Shown here: positions 7,819-16,837 of the stretch, in pieces
Layout of the letters: each line of letters begins with the position of its first letter
Numbering within the stretch: position 1 is the first letter of the stretch
The notes under the pieces: generated by a model
Told to the model about the DNA's origin: nothing
Databases searched by the model: none
Seen by the model: the letters and a program-made list of their open reading frames with translations, nothing else
Made by a program: the position numbers and the translations under genes
DNA from: Myroides odoratus
GTDB taxonomy: Bacteria > Bacteroidota > Bacteroidia > Flavobacteriales > Flavobacteriaceae
Length of the DNA: 64,000 nucleotides
Direction: 5' to 3'
Assembly (NCBI RefSeq): GCF_001549985.1
Contig: NZ_LROZ01000004.1
Span: 186,001-250,000, forward strand

Positions 7819-7890
7819 AAGCTAAATCTCCTTGTTTTTTTGACGGACTTTTTTATCCGTATTTGAGACATGAGGCAATGTTGTGCCCGT

Positions 7891-7906
7891 TATCTTTGCA
7901 AATATA
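7891..7906. promoter_or_regulatory. Back-to-back divergent -7 elements, AraC gene / MATE gene
   Basis: TATCTTTGCAAATATA contains TATCTTTG on the + strand and TATATTTG on the - strand, both fitting TAnnTTTG, joined directly. Leaders would be about 115 nt for the MATE gene and 75 nt for the araC-type gene. Correctly spaced TTG elements are not evident. Confidence 0.45.
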
Positions 7907-8022
7907 TCAATTGTTTAGAATGAATCTTAATAAGGAGGGTTTTTTTTCTAAAAAGGAAGAAACGGATGCGTTAGAGCGCTGAAGCTAGACAAAGAAAGGA
8001 CATATCACTTTAGATTAAAAAG

Positions 8023-9375
8023 ATGGAGAAACAAAAGGAACTTATTTTAGAAGGGAAATTGCCCAACGTAATGTGGCATCTGGCTTGGCCCGCTGTGGTT
8101 GCCATGGTTTTATATGGATTGAACAATTTTTTAGATGGGCTCTTTGTCGGCCATCTGATTAGTAATACCGCATTAGCTGCTGTAGGAGTTGCTTATCCTT
8201 TAGCGCAATTTGCTCAAGGTTTTGGTACGTTGATTGGTACGGGAATTGGTTCTGCTATTAGTATTTGGATTGGAAGAAAGGATACAGCCAAATTGGAGCA
8301 ATCCATGGGAACTGTAAATTACCTTACCTTGTTGTTTTCTATTGTTTTGACCTTACCTTGTTATGTCTTTGCTGAAGAATTGGTATACATGATGGGGGGC
8401 AGAGGGGAAATCTTGACCTTAGGAGTGGAATATTTTCGTGTCACAATTTTGGGGAGTTTTTTCTGGATTCACGGCTTGGCTTTGAATATGATCATACGAG
8501 CAGAGGGAAGAATGAAAACGGCCGCTTGGATGATTGCGATTGGACTCCTTGTTGATCTAGCACTTAAGCCTGTTTTTATTGATACACTAGGTTGTGGGGT
8601 AGCAGGTGCTGCTTGGGCAACCAATATTTCCATGATGATCTATACGCTGCTTGGGGTATGGTATTATGCAAGTGGAAAGGCTTCTTTTCGAACCAAATTC
8701 TGGTCCTTACAGCGCAAGGCATCCATCATAAAAGAAACACTCGCTCTAGGGATGCCAGGTTTTATTATGATGGTGATGATTGTCATTCAAAATATTGTTG
8801 TCTTTAATGCTCTAGCAAAATATGGCAATGAGGCCGATATTACTTTTTTTACAGCTGTAAATCGATTCTATATTCTTTTGAATACTCCTTTATGGGGATT
8901 GATGCGTGCCTTACAACCCGTTACAGGGATGAACTATGGCGCTCAACAATATACGCGAAGTATTCAAGCTTATCGCTTGTTTTCTCTCGTCGGATTAGCA
9001 ATCCTTTTGCCGTTTTGGTTGTTTGTTATGGCCTATCCTTCGGGTGTGTTGGCCGTGATGATTCCACATACTGAATTCTTCGCTCATCAGCTTTTCGATT
9101 TTCGAATTTATATGAGCGTATTACTCGTTTTGCCCTTTGTATTCATGGCCATGGTCTGGTTTCCAGCAATTGAAGATGCGAAACCCGCAACGATTATTAG
9201 CTTGCTTCGTCAAGTGGTGTTTTACATCCCCATCATGTTAATTGTGCCTGGAAAAATGGGAATCAGTAGCATTTATTGGGCTAGTGCGGCCATTGATTGG
9301 ATCATTTTTGCCCTTATTCTTTATGCAGTAGCTAAAAGTACAACGAAATTAAAAATGAAAAATACCTCTTCTTAG
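8023..9375 (+). CDS. MATE-family multidrug/toxin exporter
   Basis: 450 residues, the typical MATE length, with about 12 hydrophobic helices in two similar halves (first half from LPNVMWHLAWPAVVAMVLYG with GLFVGHLISNTALAAVG; second half from ALGMPGFIMMVMIVIQNIVV). The family exports cationic drugs or metabolites using a sodium or proton gradient at the inner membrane. Context (a divergent AraC regulator and a co-directional membrane protein 49 bp downstream) suggests an inducible export unit. The substrate is not predictable from sequence. Confidence 0.92.
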   Translation: MEKQKELILEGKLPNVMWHLAWPAVVAMVLYGLNNFLDGLFVGHLISNTALAAVGVAYPLAQFAQGFGTLIGTGIGSAISIWIGRKDTAKLEQSMGTVNYLTLLFSIVLTLPCYVFAEELVYMMGGRGEILTLGVEYFRVTILGSFFWIHGLALNMIIRAEGRMKTAAWMIAIGLLVDLALKPVFIDTLGCGVAGAAWATNISMMIYTLLGVWYYASGKASFRTKFWSLQRKASIIKETLALGMPGFIMMVMIVIQNIVVFNALAKYGNEADITFFTAVNRFYILLNTPLWGLMRALQPVTGMNYGAQQYTRSIQAYRLFSLVGLAILLPFWLFVMAYPSGVLAVMIPHTEFFAHQLFDFRIYMSVLLVLPFVFMAMVWFPAIEDAKPATIISLLRQVVFYIPIMLIVPGKMGISSIYWASAAIDWIIFALILYAVAKSTTKLKMKNTSS

Positions 9376-9424
9376 TAAGAGAATCTCGCATAGAAGTATA
9401 ACAAATTATATAATATAAATAAAC

Positions 9425-10144
9425 ATGAATTATTCAACGAAAATTAAGTGGTCTTTTGTTTCAGCTCTTATTGCCTCATTGCTTTGGGTTATTGGAGATA
9501 TTCTCATCGTAGGGTTTTATGTCGATCCGGAAAAATACCCTTTATTTACAACTACGTATGCGAATGAGCTAGACACCACATTAGCGCTCTTGATGATAGA
9601 GGGGTCTACGCAACGTCTCATGTGGGGAGCGTTAATTGCTTCCATGTCTGCTTTTTTATTCCTCCCTGCTGTTTGGTTGGCGTACCAATTTTTTAAAGAT
9701 AAATCGAAACCCCACGCTTGGATTACGCATTTTATCTTAGTGATTAGCGTGGTTTTAATGCCTTTGGGACATGCAGATTTTTTCTATAGTGGGGAACTGT
9801 TCAAAGCTATTTATCACACCGATGCTGTTGCACATCCATACCTTATTGAAATGGCATCTAGTTTTACTACAGTGCTATACATTGCTTGGGGAACGGCTAT
9901 TGCTGTGTTGCTTTTGGGATGGCTGTTGTTTTCAATTTTAGTATTTGCAGGAAAAACAGTACTACCTAAATGGGTTGGGTTTATCTCTCCTGTATTTATT
10001 ACGCTATACCAACAACCAATTAAAATGATGTTGCCTGATTCATTAGTAAAATCGTGGATTAGCGCCGCTGGATTTAATATCGCTTATCTTATTTTCTTTG
10101 TTTTGCTCTTTGTCTTTTTTAGAAGAACAAAGTTGGTAGCTTAG
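9425..10144 (+). CDS. DUF6796-like integral membrane protein
   Basis: 239 residues with about six hydrophobic segments (helix 1 SFVSALIASLLWVIGDILIV; later LIASMSAFLFLPAVWLAYQF and VFFFRRTKLVA-like end). It resembles the uncharacterised DUF6796 family, with GD in the first helix, the YPLF loop and the EGSTQRLMWGALIAS segment. It follows the MATE gene by 49 bp and is probably co-transcribed. No catalytic motif is seen. The GGTGAG repeat array begins 8 bp after its stop. Confidence 0.7.
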   Translation: MNYSTKIKWSFVSALIASLLWVIGDILIVGFYVDPEKYPLFTTTYANELDTTLALLMIEGSTQRLMWGALIASMSAFLFLPAVWLAYQFFKDKSKPHAWITHFILVISVVLMPLGHADFFYSGELFKAIYHTDAVAHPYLIEMASSFTTVLYIAWGTAIAVLLLGWLLFSILVFAGKTVLPKWVGFISPVFITLYQQPIKMMLPDSLVKSWISAAGFNIAYLIFFVLLFVFFRRTKLVA

Positions 10145-10152
10145 GTTTTTTT

Positions 10153-10312
10153 TGAGGGTGAGGCGGTGAGGGGGTGTGTTGATGAGATGGTGAGGCGGGG
10201 TGTTTGTGAGGCGGTGAGAGGAAGAGGCGGTGAGATGGTGAGATGGTGAGGCGGGGTGTTTGTGAGGCTTTTTTGCAAATCCTCTTTAATCGATAAACCT
10301 CCAACTTTACAA
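10153..10312. repeat. Composite repeat island 2, left arm and core
   Basis: GGTGAG/GGCGGTGAG units run from 10153 to 10267 and include a 27-bp direct repeat (10186-10212 and 10242-10268). The conserved core follows in inverted orientation (GCAAATCCTCTTTAATCGAT at 10274-10293, then a TTTAC spacer). The matching CTCACC arm is at 10576-10626. Confidence 0.8.
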
Positions 10313-10390
10313 AAAAAAGCAACCTACATATCATATAAGTTATAATAGAAAACCAATTTACTTAAAAGCAAAAAACATCTTTACAAAAGA

Positions 10391-10540
10391 CAATTTAACC
10401 CCAACGCAAGTCAAATAAAGAGCGTCAAATGTTTGAAAAGGCTGTAAAAATAAAAGGTGTTTGAGCGTAGCGAGTTCTTTTATTTTCAGACTTAAAAACT
10501 AATTTGACCTTTATTTGGGTTAGTTGAAGGGGTTTTTGTT
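10391..10540. repeat. Nested imperfect inverted repeat element, about 150 bp
   Basis: Outer arms: AACCCCAACGCAAGTCAAAT (from 10397) pairs imperfectly with a sequence read from about 10535 back to 10501 (ATTTGACCTTTATTTGGGTT). Inner arms: AAAATAAAAG (10447-10456) and CTTTTATTTT (10477-10486) pair perfectly around GAGCGTAGCGAG. This is the shape of a small non-autonomous or REP-like element. No reading frame is supported. Confidence 0.6.
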
Positions 10541-10575
10541 TCTTTTTTACCCTTTAAAAAAGAAAGGGGTGTACT

Positions 10576-10626
10576 TTGTGAGGTTTACTCATCGCCTCAC
10601 CAATCTCACCACCTCACCATCTATCC
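10576..10626. repeat. Composite repeat island 2, right arm
   Basis: Starts with TGTGAGG, then CATCGCCTCACCAATCTCAC and further CTCACC units: the reverse-complement polarity of 10153-10267. It ends 30 bp before the TonB-receptor promoter. Confidence 0.7.
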
Positions 10627-10657
10627 CCTCCCTTCAAATTATTATTTAGAATTATTC

Positions 10658-10687
10658 TTGTTAATAAACTTTTTTAGCATACTTTTG
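10658..10687 (+). promoter_or_regulatory. Promoter of TonB-receptor operon
   Basis: TTG (10658-10660), 19 bp, TACTTTTG (10680-10687). The GTG start at 10719 follows by 31 bp. No convincing Fur box was recognised. Confidence 0.6.
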
Positions 10688-10718
10688 TTTTTATTTAAAC
10701 TAAATATAAATAATAAGA

Positions 10719-13079
10719 GTGTTACGCAAACTTTTTCTATACAGTTTATTCGTGTCTAGTAGTGCTTTATTTGCACAGCATAAGGTGTCTTTGACAATTG
10801 AAGATCAAGAGCATCAACCCTTGCCGGGTGCTGTATTATACCTCAATCAAGTGGCTTATCCTGCGGATGTATGGGGGCATATTAATCTTGAAGTTAAAGA
10901 AGAGAAAAAAAGCAATGTAGTGGTGTATGTAGAAGGATATGAGCCAATGCAACAAACCTTAGACTTGGTTAATGGAAATTCGTATACCTTGCGATTAACC
11001 AAGGAAATAACGTTACTAGAGGATATTCAAATTGCAAAAGCAGCCGAACAGGAAGAAGTAAATCGCGACATTATGCGTGCCGTAGTAGTAGATACTAAAA
11101 GTCAAGTGTTGCGTTCAGCTTCTTTAAGTGAGTTGATGAATCGAACAACAGGAGTACGCGTCAGAGAAAGTGGAGGTTTAGGAGGTGAAGCGAGTGTAAA
11201 TTTAAATGGTTTTCAAGGACAAGCGATTCGCTATTTTAAAGATGGGATTCCTTTAAATTACCTTGGAAATGCTTATGCACTTTCTACGATACCGCTTGAT
11301 TTACTACAGAAGATAGAAGTGTATAAAGGGGTAATTCCCGTTTATCTAGCAAGTGATGCATTAGGAGGCGCAATTAATTTAGTTTCCAATAGCAATCAAG
11401 CCAATACCTTAAGAGCTTCTGCCGAATATGGATCTTTCAATACCATGCGAACGGCAGTACGTGGTCATTACAACCTCAATGATTACTTCTATGTGGGAGG
11501 GGAGTTCTTCTCCAATTATTCCGATAATAATTATAAAATCGATACCCCAGATCCTGAACTTGCCAAAGAAGTGGCGAAGGTTCGCTTATTTCACAATCGA
11601 TACAGACAATATTATTCCAATGTATACCTTGGTGCGAAGCATTTAAAGGTGGCAGATCTTTTGCAGTTTGATTTGAGTTATTACACGTTGGATAAACAGA
11701 TTCAACACAGTCCTACAACTATGCTTACGCCTTTTGGAGGGATTGAGGATCGTCAACACAGTTGGGTGCCTACGTTGCGTTACAAGAAGAAATTCGCACA
11801 AGAAAAGCTCTCTGTCGATCAGTTTTTAGCCTATAATGTGGTGAAAAGTAGGGTGAATGATACACTTCAAGGTCGTTATTCTTGGTTAGGAGAATTTTCT
11901 CCTAGAGGATTTCGAGGAGAAGGCGATCATCCAACGCAAGCCAAGATTGATATGACCTTCTTTACTAGTCGAACGTTGATTGGATTTCAGTGGAGTAAAA
12001 CCCAACAGTTGTGGTTTAATAATACCTATACCTATACAAAAAGAGTAGGTACAGATGAATACGGAAAGAAAATTGAAGATACACAACAACCCATCATCGA
12101 AGTTCCTTCCTATTACAAGAAGAATGTTTGGGCTTTAGGATTAACGAGTCAGTGGTTTACTCAGCATTTGGAAACGACGGTTTTGTTGAAAAATTACAAC
12201 TATACAAGTGAAGGACTCAATACAGCGTATCAAGTAGATTGGCGTACAAAAGATATACATGCCACAAGTAATACAGCTTGGGGATGGGCCCTAGCGGCAA
12301 AATATCAAGCAAATGACAAGATGAACGTCCGATTTTCTATTGAACAGGCGCGTCGATTACCAGGGTACAGTGAACTTTTTGGTGATAATCTCTTTATTGC
12401 TTCAAATTTTGACTTAAAACCAGAACAGAGTTTAAACTTTAATCTAGGTATAGAGCAACAATTTGGACGTTTGGAAGCTAGTGTACATGCTTTTTATCGC
12501 CAAACCAAAGATATCATCGTACTTACTGCGGGCAGTCCGCCTTTATCTCTTTTCGTGAATAAAGAACGCGCAGAAGGTCATGGATTTGAAGGAGATTTCA
12601 CCTTTGCATTAACACCCACTACAAAACTCTACAGCAATTTTACTTGGCAGAGTATTCGCTATGGTCGTTTTGACAACCTAGCAGATCAATGGCTCAAAGG
12701 CAATCGCGTACCCAATATTCCCTATTTCTTTGCCAACCTTGGCGGCGAACATAAGTTCAAGCAATTGTTTACCAAGCAAGATGCTTTACTACTGTACGCA
12801 CACGTCAATTTTGTGCGTGAATTTTATATTCAACCCATTGATAAGTCGATGGAACCCAGTGGCTTTTTAGGGCTTTTTGGAAAAAGTAAAGGCGACGTGA
12901 AAAATGTGGTTCCCGATCAAACTTCTTTAACGGCTGGTTTGGTGTATGAATGGCCTGCGCATGGTTGGTCATTGGGAGTAGAAGGACGAAATCTGTTGAA
13001 CCAAGCGCTGTATGATTATTACAAAATCCAAAAAGCAGGGAGAAGCTTCTACCTGAAAATCAATTATAAACTCAATTAA
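10719..13079 (+). CDS. TonB-dependent outer-membrane receptor
   Basis: 786 residues from a GTG start (MLRKLFLYSLFVSSSALFAQ signal peptide). Residues ~20-95 form a carboxypeptidase-regulatory-like domain (HQPLPGAVLYLNQ). The plug domain spans ~120-225 (LSELMNRTTGVRVRESGGLG, LDLLQKIEVYKGVIPVYLAS, GGAINLVSN). A 22-strand type barrel follows to the C-terminal strand (RSFYLKINYKLN). Such receptors import siderophores, haem, cobalamin or sugars with TonB energy. The next three genes lie 3, 4 and 2 bp apart and encode a surface lipoprotein, an esterase and a propeller, so the cargo is probably a ligand opened by an esterase, such as a catecholate siderophore. It is not SusC-sized, and no SusD is present. 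Confidence 0.93.
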   Translation: MLRKLFLYSLFVSSSALFAQHKVSLTIEDQEHQPLPGAVLYLNQVAYPADVWGHINLEVKEEKKSNVVVYVEGYEPMQQTLDLVNGNSYTLRLTKEITLLEDIQIAKAAEQEEVNRDIMRAVVVDTKSQVLRSASLSELMNRTTGVRVRESGGLGGEASVNLNGFQGQAIRYFKDGIPLNYLGNAYALSTIPLDLLQKIEVYKGVIPVYLASDALGGAINLVSNSNQANTLRASAEYGSFNTMRTAVRGHYNLNDYFYVGGEFFSNYSDNNYKIDTPDPELAKEVAKVRLFHNRYRQYYSNVYLGAKHLKVADLLQFDLSYYTLDKQIQHSPTTMLTPFGGIEDRQHSWVPTLRYKKKFAQEKLSVDQFLAYNVVKSRVNDTLQGRYSWLGEFSPRGFRGEGDHPTQAKIDMTFFTSRTLIGFQWSKTQQLWFNNTYTYTKRVGTDEYGKKIEDTQQPIIEVPSYYKKNVWALGLTSQWFTQHLETTVLLKNYNYTSEGLNTAYQVDWRTKDIHATSNTAWGWALAAKYQANDKMNVRFSIEQARRLPGYSELFGDNLFIASNFDLKPEQSLNFNLGIEQQFGRLEASVHAFYRQTKDIIVLTAGSPPLSLFVNKERAEGHGFEGDFTFALTPTTKLYSNFTWQSIRYGRFDNLADQWLKGNRVPNIPYFFANLGGEHKFKQLFTKQDALLLYAHVNFVREFYIQPIDKSMEPSGFLGLFGKSKGDVKNVVPDQTSLTAGLVYEWPAHGWSLGVEGRNLLNQALYDYYKIQKAGRSFYLKINYKLN

Positions 13080-13082
13080 TCT

Positions 13083-14369
13083 ATGCAAACAATGAAACGA
13101 ATAGTATCCTTGGCTTTTATCTTGCCTTTAGTTTTGACGGGATGTTCATCAGATGATACTACACCCAATAATCCTGAACCACCAACAGGAAACGAGGCAC
13201 ACTATTTTGTCATGACTTTGACGGAAGGGAAAGGACCCATTAAAAATGGTTTTCTTAAAAGCTATCAAGACCTTCCAACAGGAAGTATCGACAATGCAAC
13301 AGGAAATACCACGGCAGCTGGTGGAATGGGAGGATATCGTCAGTATGGTGAGCGTGTTTATCGCATGTTTGATGATAACAATGCCAGAAATTTAGGGCAA
13401 TTTATTTTTGATGATCAAGGGTTTTATACTACAAAATCGATTGCTGTAGAACCTAAAATTGCAGGTTCGGGTAATTTCACTTTAACGAATGACAATCAAA
13501 CGGGTTATTATTTTGAAGGGGCTAGTCCTACTGCAATTCAGCTTTTTGATCCAATTACGATGACTAAAAAAGGACAATTGGGCGATTATAGCACGCAAAT
13601 TCAGCAGTTAGAAACCGATTTACAATTAACAGGAGTGAATTTCCGTGCCATTGGACAACATTTCTTAGCTGTAAATGGCGATAAATTATATGCAGATATC
13701 ACGTTTGGTAAAAATCAAGGCGCTCAGGGAGGAATGTTTGATGGAGTTGCTCCAGACGTACACCTCGCAGTGATTGATTTAAAATCAGGAAATTGGATTT
13801 CGCATACCGCGGTGAAGAATACGGGTAATATTGCTTTTGTAGATGAAAATCCCCTCTACTATTTTGATGAGAATAGGGATCTATACTTGATTACACAGGG
13901 TATTAAATCAGGTGGTTTAGGCGATCAATCTAAAATAGCGCGAATTAAAAATGGATCTAATCAAGTAGATACCTCGTGGGAATTAGACTTTAATACGATG
14001 TTTGACCAAGTGGCTACTGGGAAATTCTCTACGATTTTTGTTGAAAAGGGAAAAATCATTACGCTAGTAAATGAGGTAACCTTGGCTGATCCTCAGTCTA
14101 TCAACTTAACACCCATCTGGAAATACGTAGTGATTGATATTCAAACGAAAGCAGTTACACCTATCTCCATTGAAGGAGTAACCTTAGTAGAAACACCAGC
14201 TGCGGCATTGGGGGTTTCGAAAATTGATGCAAAGCGCTTTATCCGTGTGGTTAGCGAATCCAAATTGGGATTTTATGAGCTGTCTAGTGATTTCTTGACT
14301 GCAAAACCAGCAATTGCCATTGGAAAAGGAGGCAAACCTCAAGGATTATTTAAAGTGAATAGAAAGTAA
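13083..14369 (+). CDS. DUF4374 surface lipoprotein
   Basis: 428 residues. The lipobox is LVLTGC (Cys21, or Cys18 if translation starts at the second Met), followed by SSDD, matching the Flavobacteriia signal for transfer of lipoproteins to the cell surface. The body is repetitive and strand-rich, as in DUF4374 beta-propellers. The best-known relative, XusB of Bacteroides thetaiotaomicron, captures ferric enterobactin for the partner receptor XusA; I recall that pairing from the literature and infer the same role here from gene order. It starts 3 bp after the receptor stop. Confidence 0.85.
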   Translation: MQTMKRIVSLAFILPLVLTGCSSDDTTPNNPEPPTGNEAHYFVMTLTEGKGPIKNGFLKSYQDLPTGSIDNATGNTTAAGGMGGYRQYGERVYRMFDDNNARNLGQFIFDDQGFYTTKSIAVEPKIAGSGNFTLTNDNQTGYYFEGASPTAIQLFDPITMTKKGQLGDYSTQIQQLETDLQLTGVNFRAIGQHFLAVNGDKLYADITFGKNQGAQGGMFDGVAPDVHLAVIDLKSGNWISHTAVKNTGNIAFVDENPLYYFDENRDLYLITQGIKSGGLGDQSKIARIKNGSNQVDTSWELDFNTMFDQVATGKFSTIFVEKGKIITLVNEVTLADPQSINLTPIWKYVVIDIQTKAVTPISIEGVTLVETPAAALGVSKIDAKRFIRVVSESKLGFYELSSDFLTAKPAIAIGKGGKPQGLFKVNRK

Positions 14370-14373
14370 AAGA

Positions 14374-15567
14374 ATGAAGATAAAGGTATTAGTACTAATA
14401 CTTATAGGAATGATAACCATGAATGTACAGGCTCAAAAGGGATATACCATACAAATTGACCTTCAGGTTGATGGAAAGGCCCTTACCCAGGATGCAATTT
14501 ATATTACGGGAAATTTCAATCGATGGAACCCCAAAGAAGAACGCTATAAGCTACAACCCCAACAAGAGGGAACAGGGAAGTATAGTATAACCTTACAGGA
14601 TATCCCGGCAGGAGTATTGGAATATAAATTTACCCGCGGTTCTTGGCATACGTTGGAATGTTCGCCTCAAGGTCGGTTGATTAATTTACACGATTATGTG
14701 ATTGAACACGATCAAACGATTCAAGAAACAATAGTGGCTTGGCGAGATCAATATCCTGCCTCCACAGCACCAGAACACCTTATTGTGTTGGAAAATTTTA
14801 TTATGCCAGAGCTACATCGAACACGTGCGATTCGCATTTATCTGCCGAAAAATTATAAAACTACGCAACAAGCTTATCCCGTTTGGTATATGCATGACGG
14901 CCAAGATTTATTTGATGAAGCTAGTTCAGAAGGGCGATTAGGACCGGTAGAATGGGGAATAGATGAAACGGTGGAACGCTTAGGTGATCAGTATATTATT
15001 GTGGGTATTGACCATGAATATGAGAAAAATAGAAGAGAAAAAGAATATGCTTTTTTTCCTACAATTCAAACACCAATTGCAGAAGGAAAACAGTATTTGG
15101 CTTTTATTGTTCAGACCTTAAAACCTTATATCGATGCGAATTATCGCACCTTAAAAGACAAAGAACATACCGGTATTGCTGGAGGTTCTCTAGGTGGGTT
15201 AATTTCCCTTTATGGCGGATTGACCTATCCAACTGTATTTGGTAAAGTTGGCGTTTTTTCACCATCCCTTTGGCAAGATCAACAGCAATTACAAGCGTAT
15301 ATGGATGGGTTTACTGCAGAACATATTCAGCAGTTGCAAGAACAATACTATTTCTTTTATGCTGGTGGAAGAGAAAATCGAAAAATAGGACAAGGCGAAG
15401 TGGTTCACATGGATGAAGATGTTCAAGCTTTTGTTCAACAAGTAGAAGTGCGTTTTCAGCTGCGTAAAGAAGTTAAAATAGATCCTATGGGAAAACATGG
15501 TGCTTGGTATTGGCAACAAGCTTTCTCGTGGATGATAGAATTAAATAATCAATTAAATATCAAATAA
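14374..15567 (+). CDS. Exported esterase with N-terminal CBM48-like domain
   Basis: 397 residues. Signal peptide MKIKVLVLILIGMITMNVQA. Residues ~25-110 resemble an E-set/CBM48 domain (IYITGNFNRWNPKEERYKLQ). Residues ~135-395 are an esterase-D/Fes-type alpha/beta hydrolase: YMHDGQDLFDE, nucleophile Ser272 in AGGSLGGL, and His375 in GKHGAWYW as the likely catalytic His. Fes, IroE and related enzymes with the same architecture hydrolyse the ester backbone of enterobactin-type siderophores. Its position between a receptor lipoprotein and a propeller fits release of iron in the periplasm. Feruloyl or carbohydrate esterase activity is the main alternative. Confidence 0.88.
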   Translation: MKIKVLVLILIGMITMNVQAQKGYTIQIDLQVDGKALTQDAIYITGNFNRWNPKEERYKLQPQQEGTGKYSITLQDIPAGVLEYKFTRGSWHTLECSPQGRLINLHDYVIEHDQTIQETIVAWRDQYPASTAPEHLIVLENFIMPELHRTRAIRIYLPKNYKTTQQAYPVWYMHDGQDLFDEASSEGRLGPVEWGIDETVERLGDQYIIVGIDHEYEKNRREKEYAFFPTIQTPIAEGKQYLAFIVQTLKPYIDANYRTLKDKEHTGIAGGSLGGLISLYGGLTYPTVFGKVGVFSPSLWQDQQQLQAYMDGFTAEHIQQLQEQYYFFYAGGRENRKIGQGEVVHMDEDVQAFVQQVEVRFQLRKEVKIDPMGKHGAWYWQQAFSWMIELNNQLNIK

Positions 15568-15569
15568 TT

Positions 15570-16595
15570 ATGAAATACACAAAACAAATTACTTTGGCAG
15601 GTGCCTGTTTATTGGCGCTATCAACAACGGCATTTGCACAAACTATAGATAAGAGTCAAGCGGTTGGAAAAGGATTGTATGAATTGACGTATAACAGCGG
15701 AGATAACGGGGTTTATGTAGCGTCAGTTGTTGATTTCAAAAATAAAGAAGGAATCATTTACAAGTTGAATGGCAATACATTAGCCGTAGAAAAAGAAATT
15801 AATGTACAAGGAAATCCAGTGTTTGGTATTGCTGTGAATGAGAAAACACAAAAATTATACGGAACCAATACTATTACCAATGCAATTACTGTGGTCAATC
15901 TGAAAACAGGAGAGGTAAAGGTCATTCCTGGTACACATGAAAAAGGACACAATAGAGAAATTGCGATTGACGAAAGTACCAATACCATTTATGCTTCTGA
16001 TACACAAGAAGAAGGGAAAATATGGGTGATTAACGGGAACAAAGATACCTTAGAAGGATATATTGAAAATACGGGAATTTTCACTGCTGGTTTGGCTTTT
16101 GACCGTCAAACAAATAAGCTATACGTTACCAATATGGGAACAAATGAAGTTGCGATTATCGACCCAAAAACGAAGAAAGTAGTGAAGAAATTTGCTTCTG
16201 GTGGAGAGAGCCCAATCAATGTGGCTATCGATGAGGTAGGCCGAAGATTGTTTGTAACGAATTCCTCTACAGGACTTACCATTTTACATGCTGATTCAGG
16301 TGAGCTTTTAAAAGTAGTAAAATTTAAAGGGGGGTCTTTAGGTGTAAAATATGCACCAACAGCAAATAAAATTGTTCTAGCGAATAGAGAAAGTGGTAAA
16401 ACAGCGATTGTCGATGGTAAATCATACGAGGTTGTAACAGAATTAGAAACAGGATCCCATCCAAATACAGTGGCAGTTAATGTGAAAACAGGAACGGCTT
16501 ATGTAACGAATAAAACAAAGCGTATGCCTAAAGAGGAAGGAAAAGAGCCTCAAGTGGATACGAATGGAGATATTGTGAGTAAAATCCAATTGTAA
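15570..16595 (+). CDS. YncE-like exported beta-propeller protein
   Basis: 341 residues. Signal peptide (ACLLALSTTAFAQ), then about seven repeats of the type 'NKLYVTNMGTNEVAIIDPKT' and 'RRLFVTNSSTGLTILHADSG', as in YncE/NHL-like seven-bladed propellers. E. coli YncE is an iron-repressed periplasmic protein next to the TonB-dependent receptor YncD. The same pairing here, 2 bp behind the esterase gene, supports an uptake-linked binding or chaperone role. The ligand is unknown. It is the last gene of the operon; a terminator follows. Confidence 0.88.
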   Translation: MKYTKQITLAGACLLALSTTAFAQTIDKSQAVGKGLYELTYNSGDNGVYVASVVDFKNKEGIIYKLNGNTLAVEKEINVQGNPVFGIAVNEKTQKLYGTNTITNAITVVNLKTGEVKVIPGTHEKGHNREIAIDESTNTIYASDTQEEGKIWVINGNKDTLEGYIENTGIFTAGLAFDRQTNKLYVTNMGTNEVAIIDPKTKKVVKKFASGGESPINVAIDEVGRRLFVTNSSTGLTILHADSGELLKVVKFKGGSLGVKYAPTANKIVLANRESGKTAIVDGKSYEVVTELETGSHPNTVAVNVKTGTAYVTNKTKRMPKEEGKEPQVDTNGDIVSKIQL

Positions 16596-16621
16596 GTTGA
16601 AACGTTAGATTTTAAATTGTA

Positions 16622-16656
16622 AAGTGGGTGATCTTTTGGGTCACCCACTTTTTTTA
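16622..16656 (+). terminator. Terminator of TonB-receptor operon
   Basis: AAGTGGGTGA / TCACCCACTT 10-bp stem and T run, 26 bp after the YncE-like stop. Confidence 0.9.
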
Positions 16657-16771
16657 GGTCCTACCACCATCCACCACGAAGGGAAATCAACTTTTTTCAA
16701 TCGTTTCCTTTGGTATGGCAATATAATATTGCCCCTAGTGCATTCATCGTGTGTCTATAAAAAACCTTTTT

Positions 16772-16826
16772 TTAATGGACATACTATGGACGCACTATGG
16801 AGTCACTATGGACATACCATGTCTCG
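16772..16826. repeat. Helically phased 11-bp tandem repeat
   Basis: ACTATGG recurs at 16783, 16794 and 16805, with degenerate copies at 16772 (TTAATGG) and 16816 (ACCATGT): five units of 11 bp, about one DNA turn each. Confidence 0.7.
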
Positions 16827-16837
16827 TCCTACTATAA

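Noticed and set aside
10119..10334. Minus-strand open frame of 71 residues
   Set aside because: Runs through the GGTGAG array; Ser/Pro/His repeats are an artefact.
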